Shown: positions 29,065 through 38,308 of the stretch, in pieces
Layout: each line of letters opens with the position of its first letter
How positions within the stretch are numbered: position 1 is the first letter of the stretch
DNA from: Methylophilaceae bacterium
GTDB lineage: Bacteria > Pseudomonadota > Gammaproteobacteria > Burkholderiales > Methylophilaceae
Assembly: GCA_905339275.1 (NCBI GenBank)
Contig: CAJPFK010000001.1
Coordinates: forward strand, 1 to 64,000
Direction: 5' to 3'
Length of the DNA stretch: 64,000 nt
The notes under the pieces: generated by a model
The model's input: only the letters and a program-made list of their open reading frames with translations
Database searches by the model: none
Told to the model about the DNA's origin: nothing
Made by a program: the position numbers and the translations under genes

Positions 29065-31773
29065 CTAAGCCGCAGTTTTGTGATGGAGTTGCAGCAGCCG
29101 TTTTAATTCCGGCACGCATGAGCCGCATTCTGTTCCGCATTTCAACTTGTTCTGTAGTGTAGCAAAGTCTGCCCCTGTCTGGACGGTGCCGATGATTTCG
29201 TTTTCCGCGACGTCCAGGCAATTGCAGACGATCTTGCCGCGGCTGCGCTGACCGGTCGGCGGTGCGCTAAGCGGCGCGAGGGCCCAGCGCCTGAGTTCGT
29301 CGGTCAGGTGCCCCTGGGTCATGACTTCTTTCAGCCATTCCGTGGCGAGGATTTCGCCTGTCAGGCGTACGCCGGTCACCAGGTTGGCTTCGACCAGGAT
29401 GCGTTTGCTGATGCCACGCTTGGCATCGTTGTAATGCAGCATGGGGATGTCATCGGTCATGCCGAGCAGGCTGTCGAGTTCGGCAATCAGGCTTTCATCC
29501 GCGGCGGAAGTATGGGCTGCGCGCAGGATCATGATGCCCGGGTCGCGCCCGAACAGGCCGCAACTGGCATATTCGAAATGCTTGAGCAGGGGCCTGACTT
29601 TTTGCAGCAATTGCAGGCTGGACCCGCTACGCATGACTGTCATGCGCCATGGCAGGTCGAGCTTTTCCAGCTTGATTGCCGCGTGCTTGAGTTCGGGCTG
29701 CCTGGAGCGCTTGTCAAAGGCGCTCGGCATCAGCGCGTTGACGCCGAGGCCGTTCATGTACTGGCCGCCCCAGTGCATGGGGATGAAGGTCTGGGCTCCC
29801 ATCAATTCTTCCGACTGCTGCGCGCGCAGGACCAGGCTGCCGCGTTTGTTGCTGACCTTGACCAGGTCGCCGGAGACGATAGCGCGGCGCTGCATGTCAT
29901 CCGGGTTCATGGAAATGACGGGTTCTTCGGCATGGTTGAAGAGCTGCGCGACGTTGCCGGTGCGGCTCATGCCGTGCCACTGGTCGCGCAGGCGGCCGGT
30001 GAGCAGGTGCAGCGGGTGCCTGGCATCGGTTTTTTCCGCAGTGCCCTTGTAGACGGTGTTGGCGAACTGCGCCTTGCCGCCAGGTTTCTGAAAGAGGCCG
30101 TCGGTGTAGAGCCTGGCGACTCCCGTTCCGGCGCCTGCGGGAAACGGCCATTGCTGCGGGCCTTGCGTATCGAGCAGGCGATAGCTCAGGCCGGTGATGT
30201 CGAGGTCGCGGCCGCGCGTGGATTCGCGATGCTCATTGAAGATCTGTTCCGCCTGTGTGTAAGGGAAGAGCCTGACGGCCTGTTTCCCCTTGTTTAACCG
30301 CTCACCCAGGCGTTGCGCAAAGTCGGTGACGATTTCCCAATCATGGCGCGCTTCGCCCGGCGCCTTGACTGCAGGCCGGACATGGGTGATGCGCCGTTCG
30401 GAATTGGTGACGGAACCTTCCTTCTCGCCCCAAGTGGTCGCGGGCAGTAGGACGTCGGCAAATGCCGTTGTGTCGGTATCGTGGAAGGCATCCTGTACCA
30501 CGACCAGTTCGGCCTTGTTGAGCGCATCCTGCACGCTGTTGAGATCGGGCATGGATTGCGCCGGGTTGGTGCAGGCAATCCAGATGGCCTTGATGCTGCC
30601 GTCGCGCACGTCATCGAACATCTCGACTGCGGATTTTCCGGGCCGTTCGGGAACGCTGTCTATCCCCCACAGCCTGGCAACTTCCGCGCGGTGTTCCGGG
30701 TTGGCGAGATCGCGATGTGCCGAGAGCAGGGTTGCCATGCCGCCAACCTCACGTCCGCCCATGGCATTGGGCTGCCCGGTCAGGGAAAGCGGTCCGGCAC
30801 CGGGCTTGCCGATCTGGCCGGTGGCCAGGTGCAGGTTGATGAGGCCGGCGTTCTTGTCGGTACCGCTGGTGGATTGATTCAGGCCCTGGCAGTACATGGA
30901 GAGCGTGGGGCCGGTGCCGAACCACTTGGCGGCGGTGATGATGTCCGCCTCGCGTATGCCGCAGATATCCGCTACCATTTTCGGCGTGTATTCGCGCACG
31001 GTATCTTTCAATGCATCGAAACCTTCGGTGTGGGCATGGATGTAGGCCATGTCCAGCAGGCCTTCCCACAGCATGACATGCAGCATGCCGTTGAATAATG
31101 CGACATCCGTGCCGGGCAGGATGGCGAGATGCAGGTCGGCAGCCTGGGCGGTATCGGTACGGCGCGGGTCGACGACGATGATTTTCAGGTCGGGGTTTCT
31201 GGCTTTGGCATCTTCAATGCGACGGAAGATAATCGGGTGCGCATAGGCGGTGTTCGAACCGGCGATGAACAGGCAGGACGCATGGTCGATATCCTCGTAG
31301 CAGGCAGGCGGCGCGTCGGCGCCCAGCGTTACCTTATAGCCGGCAACCGCGGAGGACATGCACAGGCGTGAATTGGTATCGACGTTGTTGCTGCCTATCA
31401 GTCCTTTGACCAGTTTGTTGAAGACATAGTAATCCTCGGTGAGCAACTGGCCGGAGATGTAAAACGCGACGGCATCCGGCCCATGCTTGCGAATGATGTC
31501 CGCAAACCGGTCGGCAACGTAATCGAGCGATTCATCCCAGCCCGCTTTTTGTCTCAGCACATCGCGGCTGCGGCGCAATTCAGGCGAAAGGGCGCGTCCC
31601 CCGGGTTTTGCACTGAGATGCAGGGTAGACCCCTTGGTGCACAGGCGGCCGAAGTTGGCGGGGTGATCGGGGTCGCCGCGCACACCGATAATATTGTCCG
31701 ACTCGCTCTGGATGATGACGCCGCAGCCGACGCCGCAGTAGCAGCAGGTGGATTTTGTTTCCCGGATCGCCAA
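29065..31773 (-). CDS. nasA: Assimilatory nitrate reductase catalytic subunit
   Basis: 902 residues of the molybdopterin oxidoreductase family. The N-terminal [4Fe-4S] ligands are Cys10, Cys13, Cys17 and Cys45 (CCYCGVGC and RLCTKGS). The Mo-bisPGD body follows, and the C-terminus adds a BFD-type [2Fe-2S] domain (CNCLDVAENEI and CGTECGSC). It reduces nitrate to nitrite in the cytoplasm. The start is a TTG directly behind the nirD stop, with GGAG in the nirD 3' end as ribosome site. No NasB-type NADH subunit is encoded nearby, so the electron donor is open. Confidence 0.95.
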   Translation of the reverse strand: MAIRETKSTCCYCGVGCGVIIQSESDNIIGVRGDPDHPANFGRLCTKGSTLHLSAKPGGRALSPELRRSRDVLRQKAGWDESLDYVADRFADIIRKHGPDAVAFYISGQLLTEDYYVFNKLVKGLIGSNNVDTNSRLCMSSAVAGYKVTLGADAPPACYEDIDHASCLFIAGSNTAYAHPIIFRRIEDAKARNPDLKIIVVDPRRTDTAQAADLHLAILPGTDVALFNGMLHVMLWEGLLDMAYIHAHTEGFDALKDTVREYTPKMVADICGIREADIITAAKWFGTGPTLSMYCQGLNQSTSGTDKNAGLINLHLATGQIGKPGAGPLSLTGQPNAMGGREVGGMATLLSAHRDLANPEHRAEVARLWGIDSVPERPGKSAVEMFDDVRDGSIKAIWIACTNPAQSMPDLNSVQDALNKAELVVVQDAFHDTDTTAFADVLLPATTWGEKEGSVTNSERRITHVRPAVKAPGEARHDWEIVTDFAQRLGERLNKGKQAVRLFPYTQAEQIFNEHRESTRGRDLDITGLSYRLLDTQGPQQWPFPAGAGTGVARLYTDGLFQKPGGKAQFANTVYKGTAEKTDARHPLHLLTGRLRDQWHGMSRTGNVAQLFNHAEEPVISMNPDDMQRRAIVSGDLVKVSNKRGSLVLRAQQSEELMGAQTFIPMHWGGQYMNGLGVNALMPSAFDKRSRQPELKHAAIKLEKLDLPWRMTVMRSGSSLQLLQKVRPLLKHFEYASCGLFGRDPGIMILRAAHTSAADESLIAELDSLLGMTDDIPMLHYNDAKRGISKRILVEANLVTGVRLTGEILATEWLKEVMTQGHLTDELRRWALAPLSAPPTGQRSRGKIVCNCLDVAENEIIGTVQTGADFATLQNKLKCGTECGSCVPELKRLLQLHHKTAA

Positions 31774-32082
31774 TTACAACTCCAGGTAGACTTGACCGTC
31801 TTCCAGCTTCACTGCAACGCAGGCGGTATGGCCTTCGTCCGGTTCTTCTGCATTGCCGTCGGCCAGGCCGATTTTCCAGCCATGCAGCGGGCAGGCTACC
31901 TTGTCGCCGTAAACGATGCCTTGCGACAACGGGCCGCCCTTGTGCGGGCAGGCGTTGTGCAGGGCGAATACGCGGTCATCCCCGGTGCGGAATATCGCGA
32001 TCTCGCCTTTGGCGCTGCGCACCACGCGCGAGCCCAGCTTGGGAATGTCATTCAATGCGACGATTTTTGTCCAATTACTCAT
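31774..32082 (-). CDS. nirD: Nitrite reductase small subunit (Rieske-type)
   Basis: 102 residues with Rieske [2Fe-2S] ligands CPHKGG and CPLHGW and the NirD end ACVAVKLEDGQVYLEL. It is the partner of NirB in NAD(P)H-dependent assimilatory nitrite reduction. It is separated from nirB by the transporter and the kinase gene, an order different from the adjacent nirBD of enterobacteria. Its stop abuts the nasA TTG. Confidence 0.94.
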   Translation of the reverse strand: MSNWTKIVALNDIPKLGSRVVRSAKGEIAIFRTGDDRVFALHNACPHKGGPLSQGIVYGDKVACPLHGWKIGLADGNAEEPDEGHTACVAVKLEDGQVYLEL

Positions 32083-32094
32083 ATATTTTCACTT

Positions 32095-33789
32095 TCACGA
32101 AACAACCAGCAAATACACCAGAAAAAAATTCAACAGCAATGAAAAAATGGTAATCCATTGCCATTTGACCAGTCTTGCCCTGGCAATCAGGGGCGTGCGG
32201 GCGGGAGGCAGTATCGCCTTCAGCTCGCCATGTTCCAGCGCCAGCAGCATCTCTTCCGCAGTTTCGAACCTGGCTTCAGGCTTGCGTGCCACTGCCTTCA
32301 GCACGATATTTTCCAGCCAGTGCGGGATGTCGGGCCGGTAACGGGTCGGCGGCACAGGTTCGCCAAAACGCGGATGCTGGAACGGTTCGATCTCGCCATA
32401 CGGGTAGCGCCGCGTGAGCAGGTGATAAAGCGTGACGCCGGCGGCATAGATGTCGGTGCCGGTATTCGCCGTGTGGTGCTCGAACAATTCCGGTGCCATG
32501 AAGCTCGGCGTACCGGGGTTCTGCATGGAAGCAACGCTGGCGGTGCCTGCATTCAGCGCGACGCCCAGATCCAGTATGCGGAGCTGGTTGTCGTCTCCCA
32601 TATGGATATTGTCAGGCTTGATATCGCGATGCACGATGCTCAGTCTGTGCAAGGCGCCAATGCCGCGCATCAGCTCGATGCCGATTTGCGCGGTTTCCGT
32701 GGCTGTGAAGTGATGGCCGCTGTCCAGCCGCTGCTGCAATGTCACGCCGTTGTGCCAGCTCATCACGTAATAGAGTTTGCTGCGTTTTTCTGCGGTGAGC
32801 GGCAGCACCTGCGGTATGTATTTCGATATCACGCGTTTTGCCAGCCATTCTTCATTGAGCAGGGCCTGGCAGCTTTCCGCATCTTCAGACAGTAATGGCT
32901 GCAATGTTTTCATCACGCACCATTGCCCGCTCTGGACATTGCGTACCTTGTAGATCAGGCTGGCGCGCGATTCATGCAGCAATGACAATACTTCAAAGCC
33001 GTCCAGTTGCTCACTGGCTTTAAGGCGCTGGGGCACGCCAAGGTGTTTGCCGTCGGTCAGCAGGTCGGACAGGTTGTCCGTGCCGATTTCCTCTATGCGC
33101 ACGACGATGACCGTGGCATTATCCTGCCCGCCCTGGGCCAGGGCTGCCCTGGTCAGGTGGCCGGCGATCATCTCCGGGCTGTCATACATCTGCAATGCCT
33201 CATGCAGGGCTTTTTGCCCGAGCACTTCCCATACGCCATCGCTCATCAACGCAAACAGGTCGCCTGCCTGCAAGGTGCCGTCGGCGTAATCCACTGCAAG
33301 ATGCTGGTCGAGGCCGACGGCACGCTTCAGCACGTGGCGCATGTCCGGCCTGTCCCAGACGTGATCCGTGGTCAGCAGTTCCAGCCGGCTCTGGCGCAGA
33401 CGATAGATGCGCGTATCGCCGACATGCGCCAAGTAATAGCGCCGGCCGCGCAGCACGATCAGGGAAAGCGTGGTCGCCATGCCTGCCAGGTGCCGTTGTG
33501 CCGCCGATTGCGCCAGCACCCAGCGGTTGGCCGCGTTCAGGACCTTATCGAGCGCGGCGTGCGTTTCCCAGGTATCCGGCGTGGCGTAGTAATCCGACAA
33601 TACGCTGCGTATGGTCATCTCCGCTGCCTCGCGTCCGCCTGCATTACCGCTGACGCCGTCGGCAATTGCCAGAATCGCGCCCTTGGCAATGAGTTGTTCA
33701 TTCGCAGGCGTGACGATCCCGGCGTAATCTTCATTACGTTCCCTAGGGCCGGTCTGCGAACTCTGGCCGATGACGATCTTTAAAGTCAT
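32095..33789 (-). CDS. PP2C phosphatase / Ser-Thr kinase fusion, membrane-anchored
   Basis: 564 residues. Residues 5-235 form a PP2C phosphatase (RNEDY 18-22, ADGVSG, HVGDTR, SDGVWE 183-188, GGQDNATV). Residues about 265-520 form a Hanks-type kinase: HRDIKPDN at 387-394 and APE at 432-434 are intact, while DFG reads DLG and the glycine loop is poor. One membrane helix closes the protein (545-562). It could set and remove phosphate on the same targets. It lies inside the nitrate operon, between the MFS transporter and nirD. Similar kinases occur in nas clusters of Pseudomonas. Start uncertain (33789 or a TTG at 33813). Confidence 0.88.
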   Translation of the reverse strand: MTLKIVIGQSSQTGPRERNEDYAGIVTPANEQLIAKGAILAIADGVSGNAGGREAAEMTIRSVLSDYYATPDTWETHAALDKVLNAANRWVLAQSAAQRHLAGMATTLSLIVLRGRRYYLAHVGDTRIYRLRQSRLELLTTDHVWDRPDMRHVLKRAVGLDQHLAVDYADGTLQAGDLFALMSDGVWEVLGQKALHEALQMYDSPEMIAGHLTRAALAQGGQDNATVIVVRIEEIGTDNLSDLLTDGKHLGVPQRLKASEQLDGFEVLSLLHESRASLIYKVRNVQSGQWCVMKTLQPLLSEDAESCQALLNEEWLAKRVISKYIPQVLPLTAEKRSKLYYVMSWHNGVTLQQRLDSGHHFTATETAQIGIELMRGIGALHRLSIVHRDIKPDNIHMGDDNQLRILDLGVALNAGTASVASMQNPGTPSFMAPELFEHHTANTGTDIYAAGVTLYHLLTRRYPYGEIEPFQHPRFGEPVPPTRYRPDIPHWLENIVLKAVARKPEARFETAEEMLLALEHGELKAILPPARTPLIARARLVKWQWITIFSLLLNFFLVYLLVVS

Positions 33790-33819
33790 GCGCTTACTCG
33801 TGTCTTGCAGCAAGATACT

Positions 33820-35031
33820 TTACACTTTTGCCGAGGTTGCCGTGGCAGAACCCCAGGTCGTGCGCCAGCGGGTTTTGACGCTGGCGAGGCCGATAATGGC
33901 GAGCACTGCCAGTCCGGCAAAAATCAGCACGCCCAACTGGTAGCTGCCGGTGACCTGCTTGAACCAGCCCAGGCTGGCAGCCAGGTAAAAGCCGCCGATG
34001 CCGCCTGCCATGCCGACGAGGCCGGTCATGACGCCAATCTCCTTGCGGAAGCGTTGCGGCACCAGTTGAAACACTGCGCCGTTGCCCATGCCGAGTACTA
34101 CCATGACCGGAATGACGATAGCCAGCGAAGAAGTCAGGTTGGGCTGGCCGAAGCTCATGGCCAGCAGCAGGAGCGCGGCAACGGCATACATGGTAAGCAA
34201 GGTGCGGATGCCGCCGATGCGATCGGCGATCATGCCCCCAATCGGGCGGGCAAGCGAACCGGCGAAGACGCAGGCCGCCGTGCAATAACCGGCAATGACA
34301 GGCCCCAGGGCGTACAGGTCGTTGAAATAAATGGTGAGGGATGAGGCCAGGCCGACAAAGCCGCCGAATGTCACGCTATAGAAGAACATGAACCACCATG
34401 CATCCCGGTCTTTCAGGATGGCGACATATTGGCTCAATGACTTGGCGGGCGGCGTGTCCGGGCTATCCTTGGCGTAGACGATGTAGATCATCAGCACGAT
34501 GACGAGCGGAATCAGTGCCAGGCCGAAGACATTGCCCCAACCGAACGCAACTGCCAGGCCGGGCGCAAACAGGGCGGCAAACACGGTCCCCGAGTTACCG
34601 GCACCCGCGATACCGAGCGCGGTGCCCTGATGTTCGGGCGGATACCAGCGCGAAGCCAGCGGCAGGGCCACGGCAAAGGATGCGCCTGCGAAGCCGAGGA
34701 AAATCCCCAGCATCAGGGCTTGCTGGAAGTTATGGATGCCATGCAGCCAGGCCACGGCCAGCGCCAGGATGACGATGACCTGGCCCACTAGCCCGGCCAT
34801 TTTCGGCTTGATATGGTCGACCAGCACGCCCATCAGGATGCGCAGAAGCGCGCCTGCCAGCACCGGCGTGGCGACCATCATGCCTTTTTGCGCAGCGGTC
34901 AGCTGCAGGTCGACCGCCATCTGCACGGCCAGCGGGCCGAGCAGCACCCAGACCATGAAGCTCAGGTCGAAATAGAGAAATGCGGAGAACAGGGTAGGTT
35001 TGTGGCCTGCCTGCCAGAAGCTTTTTTGCAT
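33820..35031 (-). CDS. MFS nitrate/nitrite transporter (NarK/NasA type)
   Basis: 403 residues, about twelve membrane helices, with the nitrate-porter signatures: FLGFAGASFAVALPLASRWYPPEHQGTALGIAGAGNSG (helix 5 region, in outline) and [32 protein letters not shown] near residue 310. It brings nitrate in, probably with protons, or exports nitrite. It lies between nirB and the kinase gene. The cluster also encodes an ABC nitrate importer, so two uptake routes are present. Confidence 0.92.
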   Translation of the reverse strand: MQKSFWQAGHKPTLFSAFLYFDLSFMVWVLLGPLAVQMAVDLQLTAAQKGMMVATPVLAGALLRILMGVLVDHIKPKMAGLVGQVIVILALAVAWLHGIHNFQQALMLGIFLGFAGASFAVALPLASRWYPPEHQGTALGIAGAGNSGTVFAALFAPGLAVAFGWGNVFGLALIPLVIVLMIYIVYAKDSPDTPPAKSLSQYVAILKDRDAWWFMFFYSVTFGGFVGLASSLTIYFNDLYALGPVIAGYCTAACVFAGSLARPIGGMIADRIGGIRTLLTMYAVAALLLLAMSFGQPNLTSSLAIVIPVMVVLGMGNGAVFQLVPQRFRKEIGVMTGLVGMAGGIGGFYLAASLGWFKQVTGSYQLGVLIFAGLAVLAIIGLASVKTRWRTTWGSATATSAKV

Positions 35032-35045
35032 GATTTCTTCCTCAT

Positions 35046-35068
35046 GAGGCGATGCCAGGCATCGCCTC
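35046..35068 (-). repeat. Inverted repeat between nirB and the MFS transporter gene
   Basis: GAGGCGATG (35046-35054), loop CCAGG, CATCGCCTC (35060-35068). It is a perfect 9-bp stem without a T tract, so it is not an intrinsic terminator. It lies just before the ribosome site of the transporter gene and could protect or divide the operon mRNA. Confidence 0.6.
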
Positions 35069-35079
35069 TATCAAACTAT

Positions 35080-37506
35080 TTATACGGTGATGGTTTCGAA
35101 CTCTTTGTGCTGATCGCGTTTTTCCACGCGTTCGGCCCAGGGATTGACGGCGCCCTGCAATGCGTACAGCAGGCGTTCATAGGCAGCCTTGCGGCCTTCC
35201 GCGTCTTCCACCACGCGCTTTTTCACGTAATCCAGGCCGACGCGTTCGATCCAGTGCACGGTGCGGTCCAGGTAGCGCGCTTCTTCGCGGTAGATCTGGA
35301 TGAAGGCGCCGGAATATTCGAGCACCTCATCGGAGGTTTTTACCTTGCAGAGGAATTGCGCGACCTCGGTCTTGATGCCGCCGTTGCCGCCGACATAGAT
35401 CTCCCAGCCGGAATCGACGCCGATGATGCCGACATCCTTGATGCCGGATTCCGCACAATTGCGCGGGCAGCCGGAGACGGCGAATTTCACCTTGTGCGGT
35501 GCCCACATGTGGTCGAAAGCCTTTTCGATATCAATGCCCATCTGGGTCGAATCCTGCGTACCGAAGCGGCAGAACTCGGAGCCGACGCAGGTCTTCACGG
35601 TGCGGATGCTCTTGCCGTAGGCATAGCCGGATGGCATGTCGAGATCGGCCCAGACCTTGGGCAGGTTCTCCTTGCTGATGCCGAGCAGGTCGATGCGCTG
35701 GCCGCCGGTGACTTTCACCATCGGCACGGCATATTTGTCGGCCACATCGGCGATCTTTCTTAATTGATCGGGCGTGGTGACGCCGCCATACATGCGCGGG
35801 ATGACGGAATAGGTGCCGTCCTTCTGGATGTTGGCGTGCACGCGCTCGTTGATGAAGCGCGATTGCGGGTCGTCCACCGCCTCGTGCGGCCAGGTGGAGA
35901 TCAGGTAGTAGTTGAGCGCAGGGCGGCAGGTCGCGCAGCCGTTCGGCGTGCGCCAGCCCATGCCTTTCATCGCGTCGGGGATGTTGAGGTACTTGTGCTT
36001 GCGGATTTCTTCGCGCACTTCCTCGTGGTTGAACTCGGTGCAACCGCAAACCGCCTTGCTGGTGGAAGGCGGCGCATAGCCGCCGCCCAGTGTGGAGGCG
36101 AGAATCTGTTCGACCAGGCCGACGCAGGAGCCGCAGCTTGAACCAGCCTTGGTCTGTTTCTTGACGTCATCAATGGTGAACAGGCCTTTTTCCTTGATGG
36201 CCTTGACGATGGTGCCCTTGCAGACGCCGTTGCAGCCGCAGACTTCCATTTCATCCGTCATCGCCGACGCCTTGTCCTGGCCCTGGTGGCCGGTGTTGCC
36301 GAGGCTGTCCTGGCCGAACATCAGGTGGTCGCGGATTTCATGGATGGGTTTCCTGTCGCGCAGCATCTGGAAGTACCAGGCACCATCCGTCGTATCGCCA
36401 TAGAGCACGCTGCCGATGATTTTGTCATCTTTTATGATCAGCTTCTTGTATACACCTCCCACCGCATCGTGCAAAACGATCTCTTCGGTATGCTCTCCGC
36501 CCATGAAGTCGCCCGCGGAGAACAGGTCGATCCCGGTGACTTTCAGCTTGGTTGAGGTGACGGAGCCGACATATCGGCCGATACCGAAGTTGGCCAGGTG
36601 CGTGGCGCACACCTTGGCCATTTCAAAAAGAGGCGCGACCAGGCCGTAGGAAGTGCCACGGTGGGCCACGCATTCGCCCACGGCATAAATGCGCGGGTCG
36701 TAGGTTTGTAATGTGTCGTTGACGACGATGCCGCGATCGCAATAAATGCCGGCGGATTCGGCCAGTGCGTAGTTGGGACGGATACCGACCGCCATGACGA
36801 CGAGGTCGGCATCAATTTCCTGCCCATCCTTGAAGCGTACTTTGCTGACGCGGCCGTTGTTGCCGATCAACTGCTCGGTATCTTTCTGCAGCAGGAATTT
36901 CAGGCCCTTGGCTTCCAGCGATTGTTGCAGCATCCTGCCTGCCGTCTTGTCCAGTTGGCGTTCCAGCAGCCATTCGTTCCTGTGAATCACTGTGACATCC
37001 ATGCCCTGGATCTTGAGGCCATTGGCCGCTTCCAGGCCCAGGAGACCGCCGCCGATGACGACGGCATGTTGGTATACCCTGGCTGCGGCGATCATGTCAT
37101 TGGTGTCCTTGATATCGCGGTAACCAATCACGCCTTGCAGGTCTGCGCCGGGGATGGGCAGCATGAAGGGCCTGGAGCCGGTTGCCAGCAGCAGGCGGTC
37201 GTATTCTGCACTCGTGCCGTCTTCGGCAAAAACGATACGGTTCTTACGGTCGATCTTGTTGATACGCGCATTGGTATGGAGCTTGATATGGTTTTCTGCA
37301 TACCACTCGCGCGTATTCAGGATGATGTCATCGATGGTCTGCTCGTTCGCCAGCACCGGCGACAACATGATGCGGTTGTAATTCGGGTAAGGCTCATCGC
37401 CGAACACGGTAATCTCGTAAATATCCGGGGCTATCTTCAGCAGCTCTTCCACGGTTCTCATGCCGGCCATACCGTTGCCGACAACGACAAGTTTCATTTT
37501 CTTCAT
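35080..37506 (-). CDS. nirB: Nitrite reductase large subunit, NAD(P)H-dependent
   Basis: 808 residues from the ATG at 37506 (MKKMKLVVVGNGMAGMRTVE), preceded by GAGGAGA. Domains in order: FAD and NAD(P)H-binding reductase (about 1-380), BFD-type [2Fe-2S] (CGCNGVCKG and CGSCVGLV, about 420-475), and siroheme/[4Fe-4S] reductase (CVGSEFCRFG and GCPRNCAES). It reduces nitrite to ammonium in six electrons. Its siroheme would come from CobA, encoded 31 bases upstream in the operon. Confidence 0.96.
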   Translation of the reverse strand: MKKMKLVVVGNGMAGMRTVEELLKIAPDIYEITVFGDEPYPNYNRIMLSPVLANEQTIDDIILNTREWYAENHIKLHTNARINKIDRKNRIVFAEDGTSAEYDRLLLATGSRPFMLPIPGADLQGVIGYRDIKDTNDMIAAARVYQHAVVIGGGLLGLEAANGLKIQGMDVTVIHRNEWLLERQLDKTAGRMLQQSLEAKGLKFLLQKDTEQLIGNNGRVSKVRFKDGQEIDADLVVMAVGIRPNYALAESAGIYCDRGIVVNDTLQTYDPRIYAVGECVAHRGTSYGLVAPLFEMAKVCATHLANFGIGRYVGSVTSTKLKVTGIDLFSAGDFMGGEHTEEIVLHDAVGGVYKKLIIKDDKIIGSVLYGDTTDGAWYFQMLRDRKPIHEIRDHLMFGQDSLGNTGHQGQDKASAMTDEMEVCGCNGVCKGTIVKAIKEKGLFTIDDVKKQTKAGSSCGSCVGLVEQILASTLGGGYAPPSTSKAVCGCTEFNHEEVREEIRKHKYLNIPDAMKGMGWRTPNGCATCRPALNYYLISTWPHEAVDDPQSRFINERVHANIQKDGTYSVIPRMYGGVTTPDQLRKIADVADKYAVPMVKVTGGQRIDLLGISKENLPKVWADLDMPSGYAYGKSIRTVKTCVGSEFCRFGTQDSTQMGIDIEKAFDHMWAPHKVKFAVSGCPRNCAESGIKDVGIIGVDSGWEIYVGGNGGIKTEVAQFLCKVKTSDEVLEYSGAFIQIYREEARYLDRTVHWIERVGLDYVKKRVVEDAEGRKAAYERLLYALQGAVNPWAERVEKRDQHKEFETITV

Positions 37507-37537
37507 GCTGTTTCTCCTCTTCGCTTCTTCTGTAACG

Positions 37538-38290
37538 CTAGGCTGCAGCAGCCAAAGCATCTATTAACCCACTGCAACTCGATAGCTTGACCACATCGCC
37601 GACAACGATGATGGCCGGGCTGGCAAGACCTTCCTGCCTGACCGCCATCGGCAGCATGGCGACCGGGCAAATCACCTGCCTTTGTCCGGCCAGGGTGCCC
37701 TGCTGAATGGCCGCGGCAAAGGTGCTGGCAGGCAGGCCTGCCGCCAGCAGGTCCTGCACGATTTTTGCCAGGTGGTTCATCCCCATGTAGATCACCAGTG
37801 TCGTACCGCCATCGATCAGCGCGCGCCAGTTGAGTGGATTGCCGTCCTGCGTGTGACCGGTGACGAAGGTAACGCCATGCGTGAATTCGCGATGTGTAAC
37901 AGGAATGCCGATGCTGGCAGGCGCCGCAATGCCGCTGGTGATGCCGGGAATAATCTCGACGTCGATGCCCTGGTTACGCAGGGCCTGCATTTCCTCTCCG
38001 CCGCGGCCGAAAAGAAAAGGGTCGCCGCCCTTGAGCCGGGCGACGGTTTCTCCCTGTTCAGCCAGCGATACCATGAGCTTGTTGATGAAGTGCTGGGGCG
38101 TGGATTTGCAGCCGCCGCGCTTGCCCACTTCCACGATGCGGGCGTTGGGCGCGTGCTTAAGCAGATCGCGGTTGACCAGATCGTCAACCAGCACCACATT
38201 CGCGGCCTCAAGCGCCTTGATGGCCTTCAAGGTAATCAGGCCCGGGTCCCCGGGACCGGCGCCGATCAAAAAAACCTTGGCTTTACTCAT
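37538..38290 (-). CDS. cobA: Uroporphyrinogen-III C-methyltransferase
   Basis: 250 residues with SUMT motifs: VFLIGAGPGDPGLITLKA at the start, VARLKGGDPFLFGRGGEE, and GIPVTHRE with VTGHT further on. It transfers two methyl groups from SAM to uroporphyrinogen III, giving precorrin-2 for siroheme. There is no CysG-type oxidase/ferrochelatase part, so later steps need another gene. Its place directly before nirB points to siroheme supply for nitrite reductase. Confidence 0.95.
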   Translation of the reverse strand: MSKAKVFLIGAGPGDPGLITLKAIKALEAANVVLVDDLVNRDLLKHAPNARIVEVGKRGGCKSTPQHFINKLMVSLAEQGETVARLKGGDPFLFGRGGEEMQALRNQGIDVEIIPGITSGIAAPASIGIPVTHREFTHGVTFVTGHTQDGNPLNWRALIDGGTTLVIYMGMNHLAKIVQDLLAAGLPASTFAAAIQQGTLAGQRQVICPVAMLPMAVRQEGLASPAIIVVGDVVKLSSCSGLIDALAAAA

Positions 38291-38308
38291 GGTATCTCCC
38301 AGCCATTA

